The notes beneath the pieces are model-generated. The model was not told the origin of the DNA, ran no database searches, and saw nothing but the letters and a program-made list of their open reading frames with translations. A stretch of DNA of 64,000 bases from Paracoccus sp. MKU1 (GTDB taxonomy: Bacteria > Pseudomonadota > Alphaproteobacteria > Rhodobacterales > Rhodobacteraceae): the NCBI RefSeq assembly GCF_001447385.1, contig NZ_LLWQ01000162.1, forward strand, positions 122-64,121, read 5' to 3'. Positions 35,616-43,410 of this stretch are shown here, in pieces (position 1 is the first letter of the stretch; every line of letters begins with the position of its first letter). Position numbers and translations under genes: made by a program.

Positions 35616-36995
35616 TCAATAGGAGTATTCGGCGTAGATGCGGCTCAGGTCGCCCGCCCATTCGCCCTGGTATTTCCCCAGCAGCTCGTCGGCCGGCACC
35701 CTGCCGGTCTCGACGCTTTCCCTCAGCGTGTTCAGGAAATGCGTCTCGTCCGGGACCAGCCCGCCCGAGCCGGTGCGGGCCCGCGCCTTCAGCCCGGCTT
35801 CCGAGATCGCCAGCACCTCGCGCGCCAGATCGCGCATCTTCATGCCCTTCACCTCGGCATCCAGCGCCAGCAGCCCGGCGCCCTGCCGCCAGCTCTCGCG
35901 CGTCTCGGCATCCCAGCCCTTGATCAGATCCCAAGCCGCATCCAGCGCCGAGGCGTCGTAAAGCAGCCCGACCCACAGCGCCGGCAGGGCGCAAAGCCGC
36001 CGCCAGGGACCGCCATCGGCGCCGCGCATCTCGATGAACTTCTTGACCCGCGCCTCGGGGAAAACCGTGGTCAGGTGGTCGGCCCAGTCCGACAGCGTCG
36101 GGATCTCGCCCGGCAGCGCCGGCAGCCGGCCTTGCAGGAAATCGCGGAAGCTCTGCCCCAGCGCGTCGATATACTTACCGTCGCGATAGACGAAATACAT
36201 CGGCACATCGAGCACGTAATCGACCCAACGCTCGTAGCCGAAGCCGTCCTCGAAGGCGAAGGGCAGCATGCCGGTGCGCGCCGCGTCGAGATTCTGCCAG
36301 ATATGCGCGCGCCAGCTTTTCCAGCCGTTCGGCTTGCCGTCGAGGAAGGGCGAATTGGCAAAAAGCGCATTCGCCACCGGCTGCAAGGCCAGGGCCACGC
36401 GCAGCTTCTGCACCATGTCGGCCTCGGACGCGAAGTCCAGGTTCACCTGCACGGTGCAGGTGCGATACATCATCTGCGTGCCCAGCGTGCCGACCCGGCC
36501 CATGTAATCGGTCATCAGCCGGTAGCGCCCCTTGGGCATCATCGGCATCTGGTCCTGCGTCCAGACCGGTGCGGCGCCCAGCCCGATGAAACCGGCGCCC
36601 AGATCGTCCGCCACGGCCTTCACCTCGGCCAGATGGCTGTTCACCTCGTCGCAGGTCTGGTGGATGGTCTCCAGCGGCGCGCCGGAAAGCTCGAGCTGCC
36701 CGCCCGGCTCCAGGCTGACATTGGCGCCGTCGCGCTCCAGCCCGATGATGTTGCCGGCCTCCAGAACCGGGGTCCAGCCGAAGCGGCTCTGCAACCCCTC
36801 CAGCATGGCCTTGACCGAGGGCTGGCCGGGCGCGGCCTCATAGGGCAGGGGCATCAGGTCGGCATGGCGATAGCCGAATTTCTCGTGCTCGGTGCCGATC
36901 CGCCAGGCCTCGCGCGGCTTCTCACCCGCGGCGATATATTCGACCAGCTGTTCGGGACGTTCGATCGGGCCGCCGCCCTGTTGGGGAATGGACAT
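35616..36995 (-). CDS. gshA: Glutamate--cysteine ligase, plant/alphaproteobacterial type
   Basis: A 459-residue GCS2-family enzyme that makes gamma-glutamylcysteine, the first step of glutathione. Motifs include WRIGTEHEKFGY (metal/ATP site), NVSLEPGGQLELSGAP, GLGAAPVWTQDQMPMMPKGRY, MYRTCTVQVNLDF and SPFLDGKPNGWKSWR, all typical of the Arabidopsis-type enzyme. The ATG at 36995 (MSIPQQGG) fits the family; a longer frame at 37034 lacks conservation. It is the last gene of the dapE-GNAT-membrane protein-gshA run, with 49 bp before it. Confidence 0.95.
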   Translation of the reverse strand: MSIPQQGGGPIERPEQLVEYIAAGEKPREAWRIGTEHEKFGYRHADLMPLPYEAAPGQPSVKAMLEGLQSRFGWTPVLEAGNIIGLERDGANVSLEPGGQLELSGAPLETIHQTCDEVNSHLAEVKAVADDLGAGFIGLGAAPVWTQDQMPMMPKGRYRLMTDYMGRVGTLGTQMMYRTCTVQVNLDFASEADMVQKLRVALALQPVANALFANSPFLDGKPNGWKSWRAHIWQNLDAARTGMLPFAFEDGFGYERWVDYVLDVPMYFVYRDGKYIDALGQSFRDFLQGRLPALPGEIPTLSDWADHLTTVFPEARVKKFIEMRGADGGPWRRLCALPALWVGLLYDASALDAAWDLIKGWDAETRESWRQGAGLLALDAEVKGMKMRDLAREVLAISEAGLKARARTGSGGLVPDETHFLNTLRESVETGRVPADELLGKYQGEWAGDLSRIYAEYSY

Positions 36996-37044
36996 CGGTG
37001 GCCTCTCGTTTGCCTTGCCCGCCACAGGTGGCAAGGCAGGCGGC

Positions 37045-37560
37045 TCAAGTCAAGCGGGCGCGCGCGGGCCTCGTCCAAACGGTTTGGATCGTCGGCGCAT
37101 CCGGCGCCAGAGCCGAGGCGAGGCGGCCCATCTCGATCCCCGGCAGCGTCGAGAAGGCGCCGGCCAGATATTCGGCCCCCGCCGCATCGACCGGGATCAG
37201 CAGCGCCTGGCCATCGCTGCTTTTCAGTCGCCAATGCCGGCGGCCGTTCAGCCGCATCAGCCGGATCTCGGCCAGCTCGCGCAGCGCGATCTCGCCGCCC
37301 AGCAGCCGGTTGGGGGAAAGATAGCGGATCGCGCCCTCGTCCAGCTCGACCATGCCGGGGCCGAGCGTGTCGTGCCGGAACCGCATCCGCCGCCGCGCGT
37401 CCAGCGCCCAGAGCGCCGAGGCCCCGGCAATCGCCGCGCCGATGGGCCACAGGATCCAGCCGCCCAGCGAGAACACCCACAGCCCGAACGCGGTCGCGGC
37501 CAGCGCCGCGCCGGTCTCGGCCCAGGGGCGCAGCTTTTCGGCCAGCTCCGGGCGGATCAT
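37045..37560 (-). CDS. Small membrane protein of unknown function
   Basis: A 171-residue protein I do not recognise beyond general resemblance to Rhodobacteraceae hypotheticals with a PH-like domain. Two adjacent helices at the N terminus (ALAATAFGLWVFSLGGWILW and PIGAAIAGASALWAL) form a membrane hairpin. The following soluble part (FRHDTLGPGMVELDEGAIRYLSPNRLLGGEIALRELAEIRLMRL in blocks) resembles a PH/DUF2244-type beta fold. Its ATG is inside the GNAT stop (TGATG), so it is translationally coupled to that gene. Confidence 0.75.
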   Translation of the reverse strand: MIRPELAEKLRPWAETGAALAATAFGLWVFSLGGWILWPIGAAIAGASALWALDARRRMRFRHDTLGPGMVELDEGAIRYLSPNRLLGGEIALRELAEIRLMRLNGRRHWRLKSSDGQALLIPVDAAGAEYLAGAFSTLPGIEMGRLASALAPDAPTIQTVWTRPARARLT

Positions 37561-37976
37561 CAAAGCTCCAGCGCCATGTCGCGATGCGGGATGCCGGCGT
37601 CGTCGTATTCGGGGCCGTAGGCGGCAAAGCCCAGCTTCTCGTAAAAGCCGATGGCATGGGTCTGGGCGCCAAGCTTGGCCCGCGTGACGCCGGGCAGGGC
37701 GCGCAGCTCGTCCAGCGCCGCGCGGATCAGCGCCGCGCCGGCGCCGGTGCCGCGCGCGGATTTCAGCACCGCGACGCGGCCGATCTTGCCGGTCGCGCCC
37801 TCGACCAGGATGCGGGCGGTGCCCAGGGCCCGGCCGCTGTCATCCCGCGCCAGCAGGTGGATCGCCGCGCCGTCGCGGCCGTCCCATTCCTCGGCCTCGG
37901 GGACGTTCTGCTCGACGATGAAGACCGCGCGGCGGATGGCGCGGCAGGTGTCGAGGTCGGTGGTCTTCTCGATCAT
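37560..37976 (-). CDS. GNAT-family N-acetyltransferase
   Basis: A 138-residue GNAT domain (ElaA/YjcF type): [44 protein letters not shown] gives the acetyl-CoA pyrophosphate loop ([10 protein letters not shown]), and [30 protein letters not shown] the substrate strand. The substrate is unknown. It overlaps dapE by 4 bp on the 5' side and the next gene by 1 bp on the 3' side, suggesting tight co-translation. Confidence 0.85.
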   Translation of the reverse strand: MIEKTTDLDTCRAIRRAVFIVEQNVPEAEEWDGRDGAAIHLLARDDSGRALGTARILVEGATGKIGRVAVLKSARGTGAGAALIRAALDELRALPGVTRAKLGAQTHAIGFYEKLGFAAYGPEYDDAGIPHRDMALEL

Positions 37977-39121
37977 GCGAAGTAACGCTCCAGGATGCGG
38001 CGATAGATGCGGGCGAGCTGGCGCACCTGCTCGGCCGGCACGCGTTCGTCCACCTGATGCATGAAATGCCCGACCAGCCCGAATTCAAGCACCGGGCAGT
38101 GATCCTTGACGAAACGCGCATCCGAGGTGCCGCCCGAGGTCGAGAGCACCGGATCGAGCCCGGTCTCCTCGCGCACCACGCCGGCGACCAGATCGACGAA
38201 GGGGCCGGGCGCGGTCAGGAAGCTTTCGCCCGACACATCGGTCGAGATGGCGAAATCCACCCTGGTCTCGGCCGAGATCGCCGCCGCGCGGGCGCGGATC
38301 ATGCGGTCGAGGCTTTCGGACGTATGCGCGTCGTTGAAGCGGATATTGATCGCCGCCCGCGCCCGTTCCGGGATCACGTTCGAGGCCGGGTTGCCGCAAT
38401 CCACCGTCGTCACCTGCAGGCCCGAAGGGTCGAAATGCGCGGTCCCCTCGTCCAGCGGCGCGTCGGTCAGTTCGTGCAGCAGCCGCAGCAGCGCGTGGAT
38501 CGGGTTGCGGGCGCGATGCGGATAGGCGGCATGGCCCTGGATGCCATGCGCCTCGATCCGCAGGGTCATCGAGCCGCGGCGGCCGATCTTGATCATCTCG
38601 CCCATGCGGTCGGGATTCGAGGGCTCGCCGACGATGCAGACATCCATCCGCTCGCCATGCGCCGCCATCCAGTCGAGCAGCGCGCGGGTGCCGTGCTTGC
38701 CGGGGCCTTCCTCGTCGCCGGTGATGGCCAGGATCACCGCGCCGTCCGGCGGCGGGGTTTCGGTTACGAAACCGATGGCGGCGGCGACGAAGGCCGCGAC
38801 CCCGGATTTCATGTCGGTGGCGCCCCGGCCCCAGATCCAGCCTTCGGCCTCATGCCCCGAAAAGGGCGGATGCGTCCAGCTTGCCGGATCGCCCGGCGGC
38901 ACCACATCGGTATGGCCGTTGAAGCCGAAGGTCCGCGCGCCCTTCGCCCCCCAGCGCGCGAACAGGTTCGGCACGCCCTCGCGGTCCACGCGATGGCATT
39001 CGAACCCCGCCGCGCCCAGCACATCCGCCAGCAGCAGCAGCGCGCCGCCCTCGTCGGGCGTGACCGAGGCGCAGCGGATCAGCCGGGCGGTCAGTTGGGC
39101 GGGATCGGGGATCGGGGTCAT
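37973..39121 (-). CDS. dapE: Succinyl-diaminopimelate desuccinylase
   Basis: A 382-residue Zn2+ amidohydrolase of lysine/diaminopimelate synthesis (peptidoglycan precursor). The metal site is [14 protein letters not shown] (His70, Asp72), the bridging Asp103 is in GATDMKSG, and the catalytic Glu137 and ligand Glu138 in GDEEGPG. The C-terminal ligand His is in [14 protein letters not shown]. It starts [10 protein letters not shown] at 39121. It overlaps the GNAT gene by 4 bp and starts 29 bp after the TauE stop, so one transcript may cover all. Confidence 0.96.
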   Translation of the reverse strand: MTPIPDPAQLTARLIRCASVTPDEGGALLLLADVLGAAGFECHRVDREGVPNLFARWGAKGARTFGFNGHTDVVPPGDPASWTHPPFSGHEAEGWIWGRGATDMKSGVAAFVAAAIGFVTETPPPDGAVILAITGDEEGPGKHGTRALLDWMAAHGERMDVCIVGEPSNPDRMGEMIKIGRRGSMTLRIEAHGIQGHAAYPHRARNPIHALLRLLHELTDAPLDEGTAHFDPSGLQVTTVDCGNPASNVIPERARAAINIRFNDAHTSESLDRMIRARAAAISAETRVDFAISTDVSGESFLTAPGPFVDLVAGVVREETGLDPVLSTSGGTSDARFVKDHCPVLEFGLVGHFMHQVDERVPAEQVRQLARIYRRILERYFA

Positions 39122-39150
39122 GGGCGGGCCTTTCGCTTTTGGTCCCCTGA

Positions 39151-39924
39151 CTACACCGCCGGACCCGCAAGCTCCAGCGCGCGGCGCAGCAGGTTGGCCC
39201 CGGTCAGCACCAGCAGGATCAGCGTCCAGCGCCGGAATTGCGCCACGTCCAGCCGGTCATGCGCCAGATAGCCCAGGCCCATGCCGACCAGCGCCGGGAT
39301 CACCAGGATCGCGGAAAACGGCAGCGTCTGCGCGTTCAGCAGTCCCGATTGCAGATGCGAGACGGTCAGCACCGCCGCGCCCAGGAAGAACACCACGCCC
39401 TGCACCCGCATCTGTTCGGCCTTGGGCGCGTGCAGCGACAGCAGCAGCACCAGCAGCGGCGGCCCCCAGATGCCCGAGACCCCGCCGATCAGCCCGCCGA
39501 TCACGCCCGTCGCGATCTCCATGCGCCGGCGGTGATGCACCGGCAGGACCAGGCTGCGGCCCATGATCTGCCACAGCGCGAAGACGGTGATCGGCAGGCC
39601 GATGATGGCATACATCAGCCATTGCGGCACCCGCGTGGCGAAGAAGGCGCTGACCGGGATGAACAGCACCACCATGCCGATATGCCAGCGATAGGCCCAG
39701 CTTGCCTGCCAGGCCGGCCGCCAGCCGCCGCGCAGCGCCTGGCGGATATTCGTGACCAGCACCGGCAGGATCACCGCCGCCACCGCCTGCTGCGCGGTCA
39801 GGAACGACCCCAGCGCCGCCAGCATGATCATCGGCATGGCGAAGCCGATGGCGCCCTTCACGAAGCCGGAAAACAGCGTGATCGCGATGGCGATCCAGAA
39901 ATGAAAGGGGTCGAGGCCGAACAT
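39151..39924 (-). CDS. TauE/SafE-family sulfite/anion exporter or permease
   Basis: A 257-residue membrane protein with eight hydrophobic segments. [15 protein letters not shown] (helix 1-2 loop) and [17 protein letters not shown] are the paired TauE motifs. Family members export sulfite, sulfoacetate or other organic sulfonates, but substrate cannot be told. The ATG at 39924 begins exactly at [18 protein letters not shown]; no strong ribosome site is visible. It is divergent from mcd across a 157-bp promoter region. Confidence 0.85.
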   Translation of the reverse strand: MFGLDPFHFWIAIAITLFSGFVKGAIGFAMPMIMLAALGSFLTAQQAVAAVILPVLVTNIRQALRGGWRPAWQASWAYRWHIGMVVLFIPVSAFFATRVPQWLMYAIIGLPITVFALWQIMGRSLVLPVHHRRRMEIATGVIGGLIGGVSGIWGPPLLVLLLSLHAPKAEQMRVQGVVFFLGAAVLTVSHLQSGLLNAQTLPFSAILVIPALVGMGLGYLAHDRLDVAQFRRWTLILLVLTGANLLRRALELAGPAV

Positions 39925-39968
39925 GGGCGCAGGTTGCTGCGCCGCGCCGTCCACCGCAAGGGCCGTTC

Positions 39969-40042
39969 TTGCGCAATCAGCGAGACATTTTAGTTCGCGT
40001 TGTGTCTGAATTGCGCATGATAGTTGCGCTGCGATTGCGAAA
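39969..40042. promoter_or_regulatory. Cluster of TTGCG motifs in the mcd/tauE divergent region
   Basis: TTGCGCAA (39969), ATTGCGCAT (40010), GTTGCGCT (40023) and ATTGCGAAA (40034) occur within 75 bp. TTGCGCAATCAG and CTGAATTGCGCA form an inverted pair with a one-base shift. They resemble sites of the ScfR/PccR/RamB regulators of acyl-CoA assimilation (inference). Confidence 0.5.
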
Positions 40043-40081
40043 CCGCTAGTCATGCCGCAACGCCGCATGAAGGAGTCTGCC

Positions 40082-41737
40082 ATGAAGGACATGCCCGCGA
40101 TGCCAGCCGATACGCCTTCCGCCCTGCTTGCGCTTGCCGCCGAGGCCCTGCCGGAGCTCGAATCCCTGCAATCCCGCGCGACCGAGGCGCTGCGCGCGCT
40201 GGTGGCGCCCTCGGGCAAGCCACAGCCGGCGCTGTTGGAGGAACACCAGCACGCCGCCCATGCCCTGTCCTGGCTGACCACCTATGTCGAATCGATCCGC
40301 CAGTTGACCGGCTGGGCCGGGCGGCTGGCCGAGGCGGGCAGCCTCGGCCGGACCGAGGCACTGATCCTGCAAATCGGCCTGGGCGAATACCTGAGCCAGA
40401 TCGCCGGCGGCATCCCGATGAGCCAGACGGAATTCGCCCGGCTCTCGGACCTGGACCTGGACTGGCAGCCGGGCGAGGCGGCGGCCAAGCTGATGCGCGG
40501 CAATACCGCCCCGGCGCGGGCCGAGCTTGCGCGGCTGATGCAGGACAATCACGGCCGCGCCACCTTCGGCGCCACCGGGCTCGACGAGGATCTGGAGATG
40601 ATCCGCGACCAGTTCCGCCGCTATGCCGAGGAGCGGGTGATCCCCAACGCCCATGAATGGCACCTGAAGGACCAGCTGATCCCGATGGAGATCATCGAGG
40701 AACTGGCCGAGCTCGGCGTCTTCGGCCTGACCATCCCCGAGGAGTTCGGGGGCTTGGGCCTCTCGAAAGCCTCGATGGTGGTGGTGACCGAGGAGCTGTC
40801 GCGCGGCTATATCGGCGTGGGCTCGCTGGGCACGCGCAGCGAGATCGCGGCCGAGCTGATCCTCTGCGGCGGCACCGCGGCGCAGAAGGCGAAATGGCTG
40901 CCGGCGCTGGCCTCGGGCGAGATCCTCTCGACGGCAGTCTTTACCGAGCCGAACACCGGCAGCGACCTGGGCAGCCTGCGCACGCGGGCGGTCAGGGACG
41001 GCGAGGATTGGGTCATCACCGGCAACAAGACCTGGATCACCCATGCGCAGCGCACCCATGTCATGACGCTGCTGGCGCGCACCGACCCCGAGACGACGGA
41101 CTGGCGCGGGTTGTCGATGTTCCTGGCCGAAAAGACGCCGGGCACCGACGACGACCCCTTCCCGACCCCCGGCATGACCGGTGGCGAGATCGAGGTGCTG
41201 GGCTATCGCGGCATGAAGGAATATGAGCTGGGCTTCGACGGTTTCCGCGTCAAGGGCGAGAACCTGCTGGGCGGCGAGCCGGGGCGCGGTTTCAAGCAGC
41301 TGATGGAGACCTTCGAATCGGCGCGCATCCAGACCGCCGCCCGCGCCGTCGGCGTGGCGCAATCGGCGGCCGAGATCGGCATGCGCTACGCCATCGACCG
41401 CAAGCAGTTCGGCAAATCGCTGATCGAATTCCCCCGCGTCGCCGACAAGCTGGCCATGATGGCGGTCGAGATCATGATCGCCCGGCAGCTGACCTATTTC
41501 AGCGCCTGGGAAAAGGACCACGGCCGGCGCTGCGATCTGGAAGCGGGAATGGCCAAGCTGCTGGGCGCCCGCGTCGCCTGGGCGGCGGCGGACAATGCCT
41601 TGCAGATCCATGGCGGCAACGGCTTTGCACTGGAATACGCCATCAGCCGGGTGCTGTGCGACGCGCGCATCCTCAACATCTTCGAGGGCGCGGCCGAGAT
41701 CCAGGCCCAGGTTATTGCACGCAGGCTACTGGACTAG
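40082..41737 (+). CDS. mcd: (2S)-Methylsuccinyl-CoA dehydrogenase
   Basis: A 551-residue acyl-CoA dehydrogenase with a distinctive N-terminal helical extension of about 165 residues (HAAHALSWLTTYVESIRQLTGW, RTEALILQIGLGEYLSQIAGGIPMSQ). That extension is diagnostic of Mcd, the FAD enzyme of the ethylmalonyl-CoA pathway that turns methylsuccinyl-CoA to mesaconyl-CoA. The acyl-CoA dehydrogenase core has TAVFTEPNTGSDLGSLRTRA and GNKTWITHA, and NIFEGAAEIQ near the C terminus. The ATG at 40082 follows AAGGAG. The gene lets the cell assimilate acetate, and its promoter carries the TTGCG cluster. Confidence 0.93.
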   Translation: MKDMPAMPADTPSALLALAAEALPELESLQSRATEALRALVAPSGKPQPALLEEHQHAAHALSWLTTYVESIRQLTGWAGRLAEAGSLGRTEALILQIGLGEYLSQIAGGIPMSQTEFARLSDLDLDWQPGEAAAKLMRGNTAPARAELARLMQDNHGRATFGATGLDEDLEMIRDQFRRYAEERVIPNAHEWHLKDQLIPMEIIEELAELGVFGLTIPEEFGGLGLSKASMVVVTEELSRGYIGVGSLGTRSEIAAELILCGGTAAQKAKWLPALASGEILSTAVFTEPNTGSDLGSLRTRAVRDGEDWVITGNKTWITHAQRTHVMTLLARTDPETTDWRGLSMFLAEKTPGTDDDPFPTPGMTGGEIEVLGYRGMKEYELGFDGFRVKGENLLGGEPGRGFKQLMETFESARIQTAARAVGVAQSAAEIGMRYAIDRKQFGKSLIEFPRVADKLAMMAVEIMIARQLTYFSAWEKDHGRRCDLEAGMAKLLGARVAWAAADNALQIHGGNGFALEYAISRVLCDARILNIFEGAAEIQAQVIARRLLD

Positions 41738-41814
41738 GATGAAATTCCGGCCCCTGCTGGACAGCGGGGGCCGTTAGGGCATTATGGCAGCAACAGGACA
41801 TAACGGAGCTGCCA

Positions 41815-42234
41815 ATGACCCGCATCCCGATGATTTCCGCGGCGATTGCCGCCACGCTCGGCCTTGCCGCCTGCGAGCCGACGGCGCCCGACCTGCCGGG
41901 CGCCAATATCCCGACCGGGCCCTATGTGCTGGTCGGCATCGGTTCCGACACCGTGCCGCAGCGCAATGTCGGCATGACCATCGAGGCGGATGGCTCGATC
42001 TCGGGCCGGGCGCCCTGCAACACCTACTCGGCAAGCCAGAACGCCGAGCCGCCCGCCTTTGCTCTGGGGCCGCTGACCCGGACGGAAATGGGTTGCAGCG
42101 GGCTGGCCGGGCGGCTGGAAGCGCGCTATTTCCAGGCGCTGTCGGCAGCCAACGGCATCACCTATGAAGGCGGCGTGCTGACCATCAAGGGGCCGACCTA
42201 CCTGACCTATGAGCCGGGCTATCGCAAGGAATGA
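41815..42234 (+). CDS. META-domain lipoprotein, first copy
   Basis: A 139-residue secreted lipoprotein: leader MTRIPMISAAIAATLGLAAC with lipobox Cys20. The META (HslJ-like) domain shows GPYVLVGIGSDTVP, IEADGSISGRAPCNTYSASQN and TEMGCSGLAGRLEARYFQAL. HslJ-like META proteins are linked to novobiocin resistance and heat in E. coli; role here unknown. It lies 77 bp after mcd and 32 bp before a paralog. Confidence 0.85.
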   Translation: MTRIPMISAAIAATLGLAACEPTAPDLPGANIPTGPYVLVGIGSDTVPQRNVGMTIEADGSISGRAPCNTYSASQNAEPPAFALGPLTRTEMGCSGLAGRLEARYFQALSAANGITYEGGVLTIKGPTYLTYEPGYRKE

Positions 42235-42266
42235 CCGTGCGGGACCCGGCCGGAAGGAGATGAGCG

Positions 42267-42650
42267 ATGCGGAAACTGATTCTCGCCCTGTCCCTGGGGC
42301 TAGCCGCCTGCGGCGCCGAAACGGATGAGGCGGCGCAGATTCCCGGCGAATACACGCTGATCGCGGTGGAAGGCGTCGAGGTCTCGGGCACGCCCACCCT
42401 GCGCATCGCCGAGGACGGCGCGGTCTCGGGGCAAGGGCCCTGCAACCTGTTCACCGGCCGCAATAATGCCACGCTGCCGGCGCTGGACCTGGGCGCGCTG
42501 GCGACGACCCGCCGCGCCTGCCTGCAAGAGGGCGGCGAGCAGGCTTTTTTCCAGGCGCTCGGTGCGGTGCGCGAGGCAAGGCGCGAGGGTGAGGAACTGG
42601 TGATGACCGGCCCCGATGTCACCATCCGCTGGCGGGCTGCGACGCAGTAA
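42267..42650 (+). CDS. META-domain lipoprotein, second copy
   Basis: A 127-residue paralog of the previous gene with leader MRKLILALSLGLAAC and lipobox Cys15, then GEYTLIAVEGVEVSGTPTLRI, ISGQGPCNLFTGRNNATLPALDL and RRACLQEGGEQAFFQAL. The shared PCN and C...FFQAL positions show tandem duplication. Its last 32 bp overlap the 3' end of recO on the other strand. Confidence 0.82.
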   Translation: MRKLILALSLGLAACGAETDEAAQIPGEYTLIAVEGVEVSGTPTLRIAEDGAVSGQGPCNLFTGRNNATLPALDLGALATTRRACLQEGGEQAFFQALGAVREARREGEELVMTGPDVTIRWRAATQ

Positions 42651-43347
42651 GCCGGGCGACCAGCCGGGCGCGTGCCGGGGGCAGGGGCTTGCCCGCATGG
42701 CTCTCGGCCAGCCGCGATTGCAGGAAATGCCCGGTCAGGGCCAGCGCGTCCTCGATGCCGCCATTGCCGCGCCCGCCCAGCATGGCGGGCAGCGGCAAGA
42801 GCCTTGGCGCCCATTCCCCCGCCGCCTGGGCAGACACCGCCCGGCCCGAGCGCGGGCTGACATAGGCCAGCCCGTCGCGCGTCCCCGTCACCGCGCAACT
42901 TGTCAGGTCGAGACCGAAGCCCAGCTCGTCGAGCAGCCGCATTTCCCAATGCAGATAGGCCTCGGCCCAGTTCCCGCCCGCATCCATCAGGTCCAGCAGC
43001 GCCTCGGTCGCGTCGGCCAGGCGGGGATGCGGGTCGCGCTCGGGCAGGGCATAGGTCAGAAGCGCGGTGACTGCATTCACCCCGGCCAGCGCATCGGCGC
43101 CGGCCAACAGCCCCGGCCGCGCCCGCGCCGGCTCGATGCTGAAGGTGCCAAGCTGATCCTCCAGCCGCGCCCGCCAGCGCAGGCTGACCCGGTTGCCGGG
43201 TTGCAGCATGGCGGCACGCCTGGTGCTGGCGCCGCCGGGCACCAGGCCACGCAGCAGCCCGGCCTCGCCCGACAGCACGGTCAGGATCACGGCGCTTTCG
43301 CCGTGCCTTTGCAGCGCCATCACGCTGGCCTCGCCGCTCCATTCCAT
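42619..43347 (-). CDS. recO: DNA repair protein RecO
   Basis: A 242-residue recombination mediator that loads RecA via RecFOR. The N-terminal OB fold is MEWSGEASVMALQRHGESAVILTVLSGEAGLLRGLVPGG, and the helical C-terminal part includes ALLDLMDAGGNWAEAYLHWEMRLLDELGFGLDLTSC. The start at 43347 follows AAAGGAAAGG. It overlaps the META gene by 32 bp antiparallel and is divergent from ade. recF, its partner, is 3 kb away. Confidence 0.88.
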   Translation of the reverse strand: MEWSGEASVMALQRHGESAVILTVLSGEAGLLRGLVPGGASTRRAAMLQPGNRVSLRWRARLEDQLGTFSIEPARARPGLLAGADALAGVNAVTALLTYALPERDPHPRLADATEALLDLMDAGGNWAEAYLHWEMRLLDELGFGLDLTSCAVTGTRDGLAYVSPRSGRAVSAQAAGEWAPRLLPLPAMLGGRGNGGIEDALALTGHFLQSRLAESHAGKPLPPARARLVARLTASQPASGW

Positions 43348-43410
43348 CGCACCGCCTTTCCTTTCACGCCACCCTGCCGCAATCTGGGGGCGATGAACAA
43401 GGAGACAGGC

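Noticed and set aside
41738..41775. Hairpin after mcd as a terminator
   Set aside because: The CGGCCCC/GGGGCCG stem is real but lacks a T-run, and its role cannot be distinguished from chance in G+C-rich DNA.
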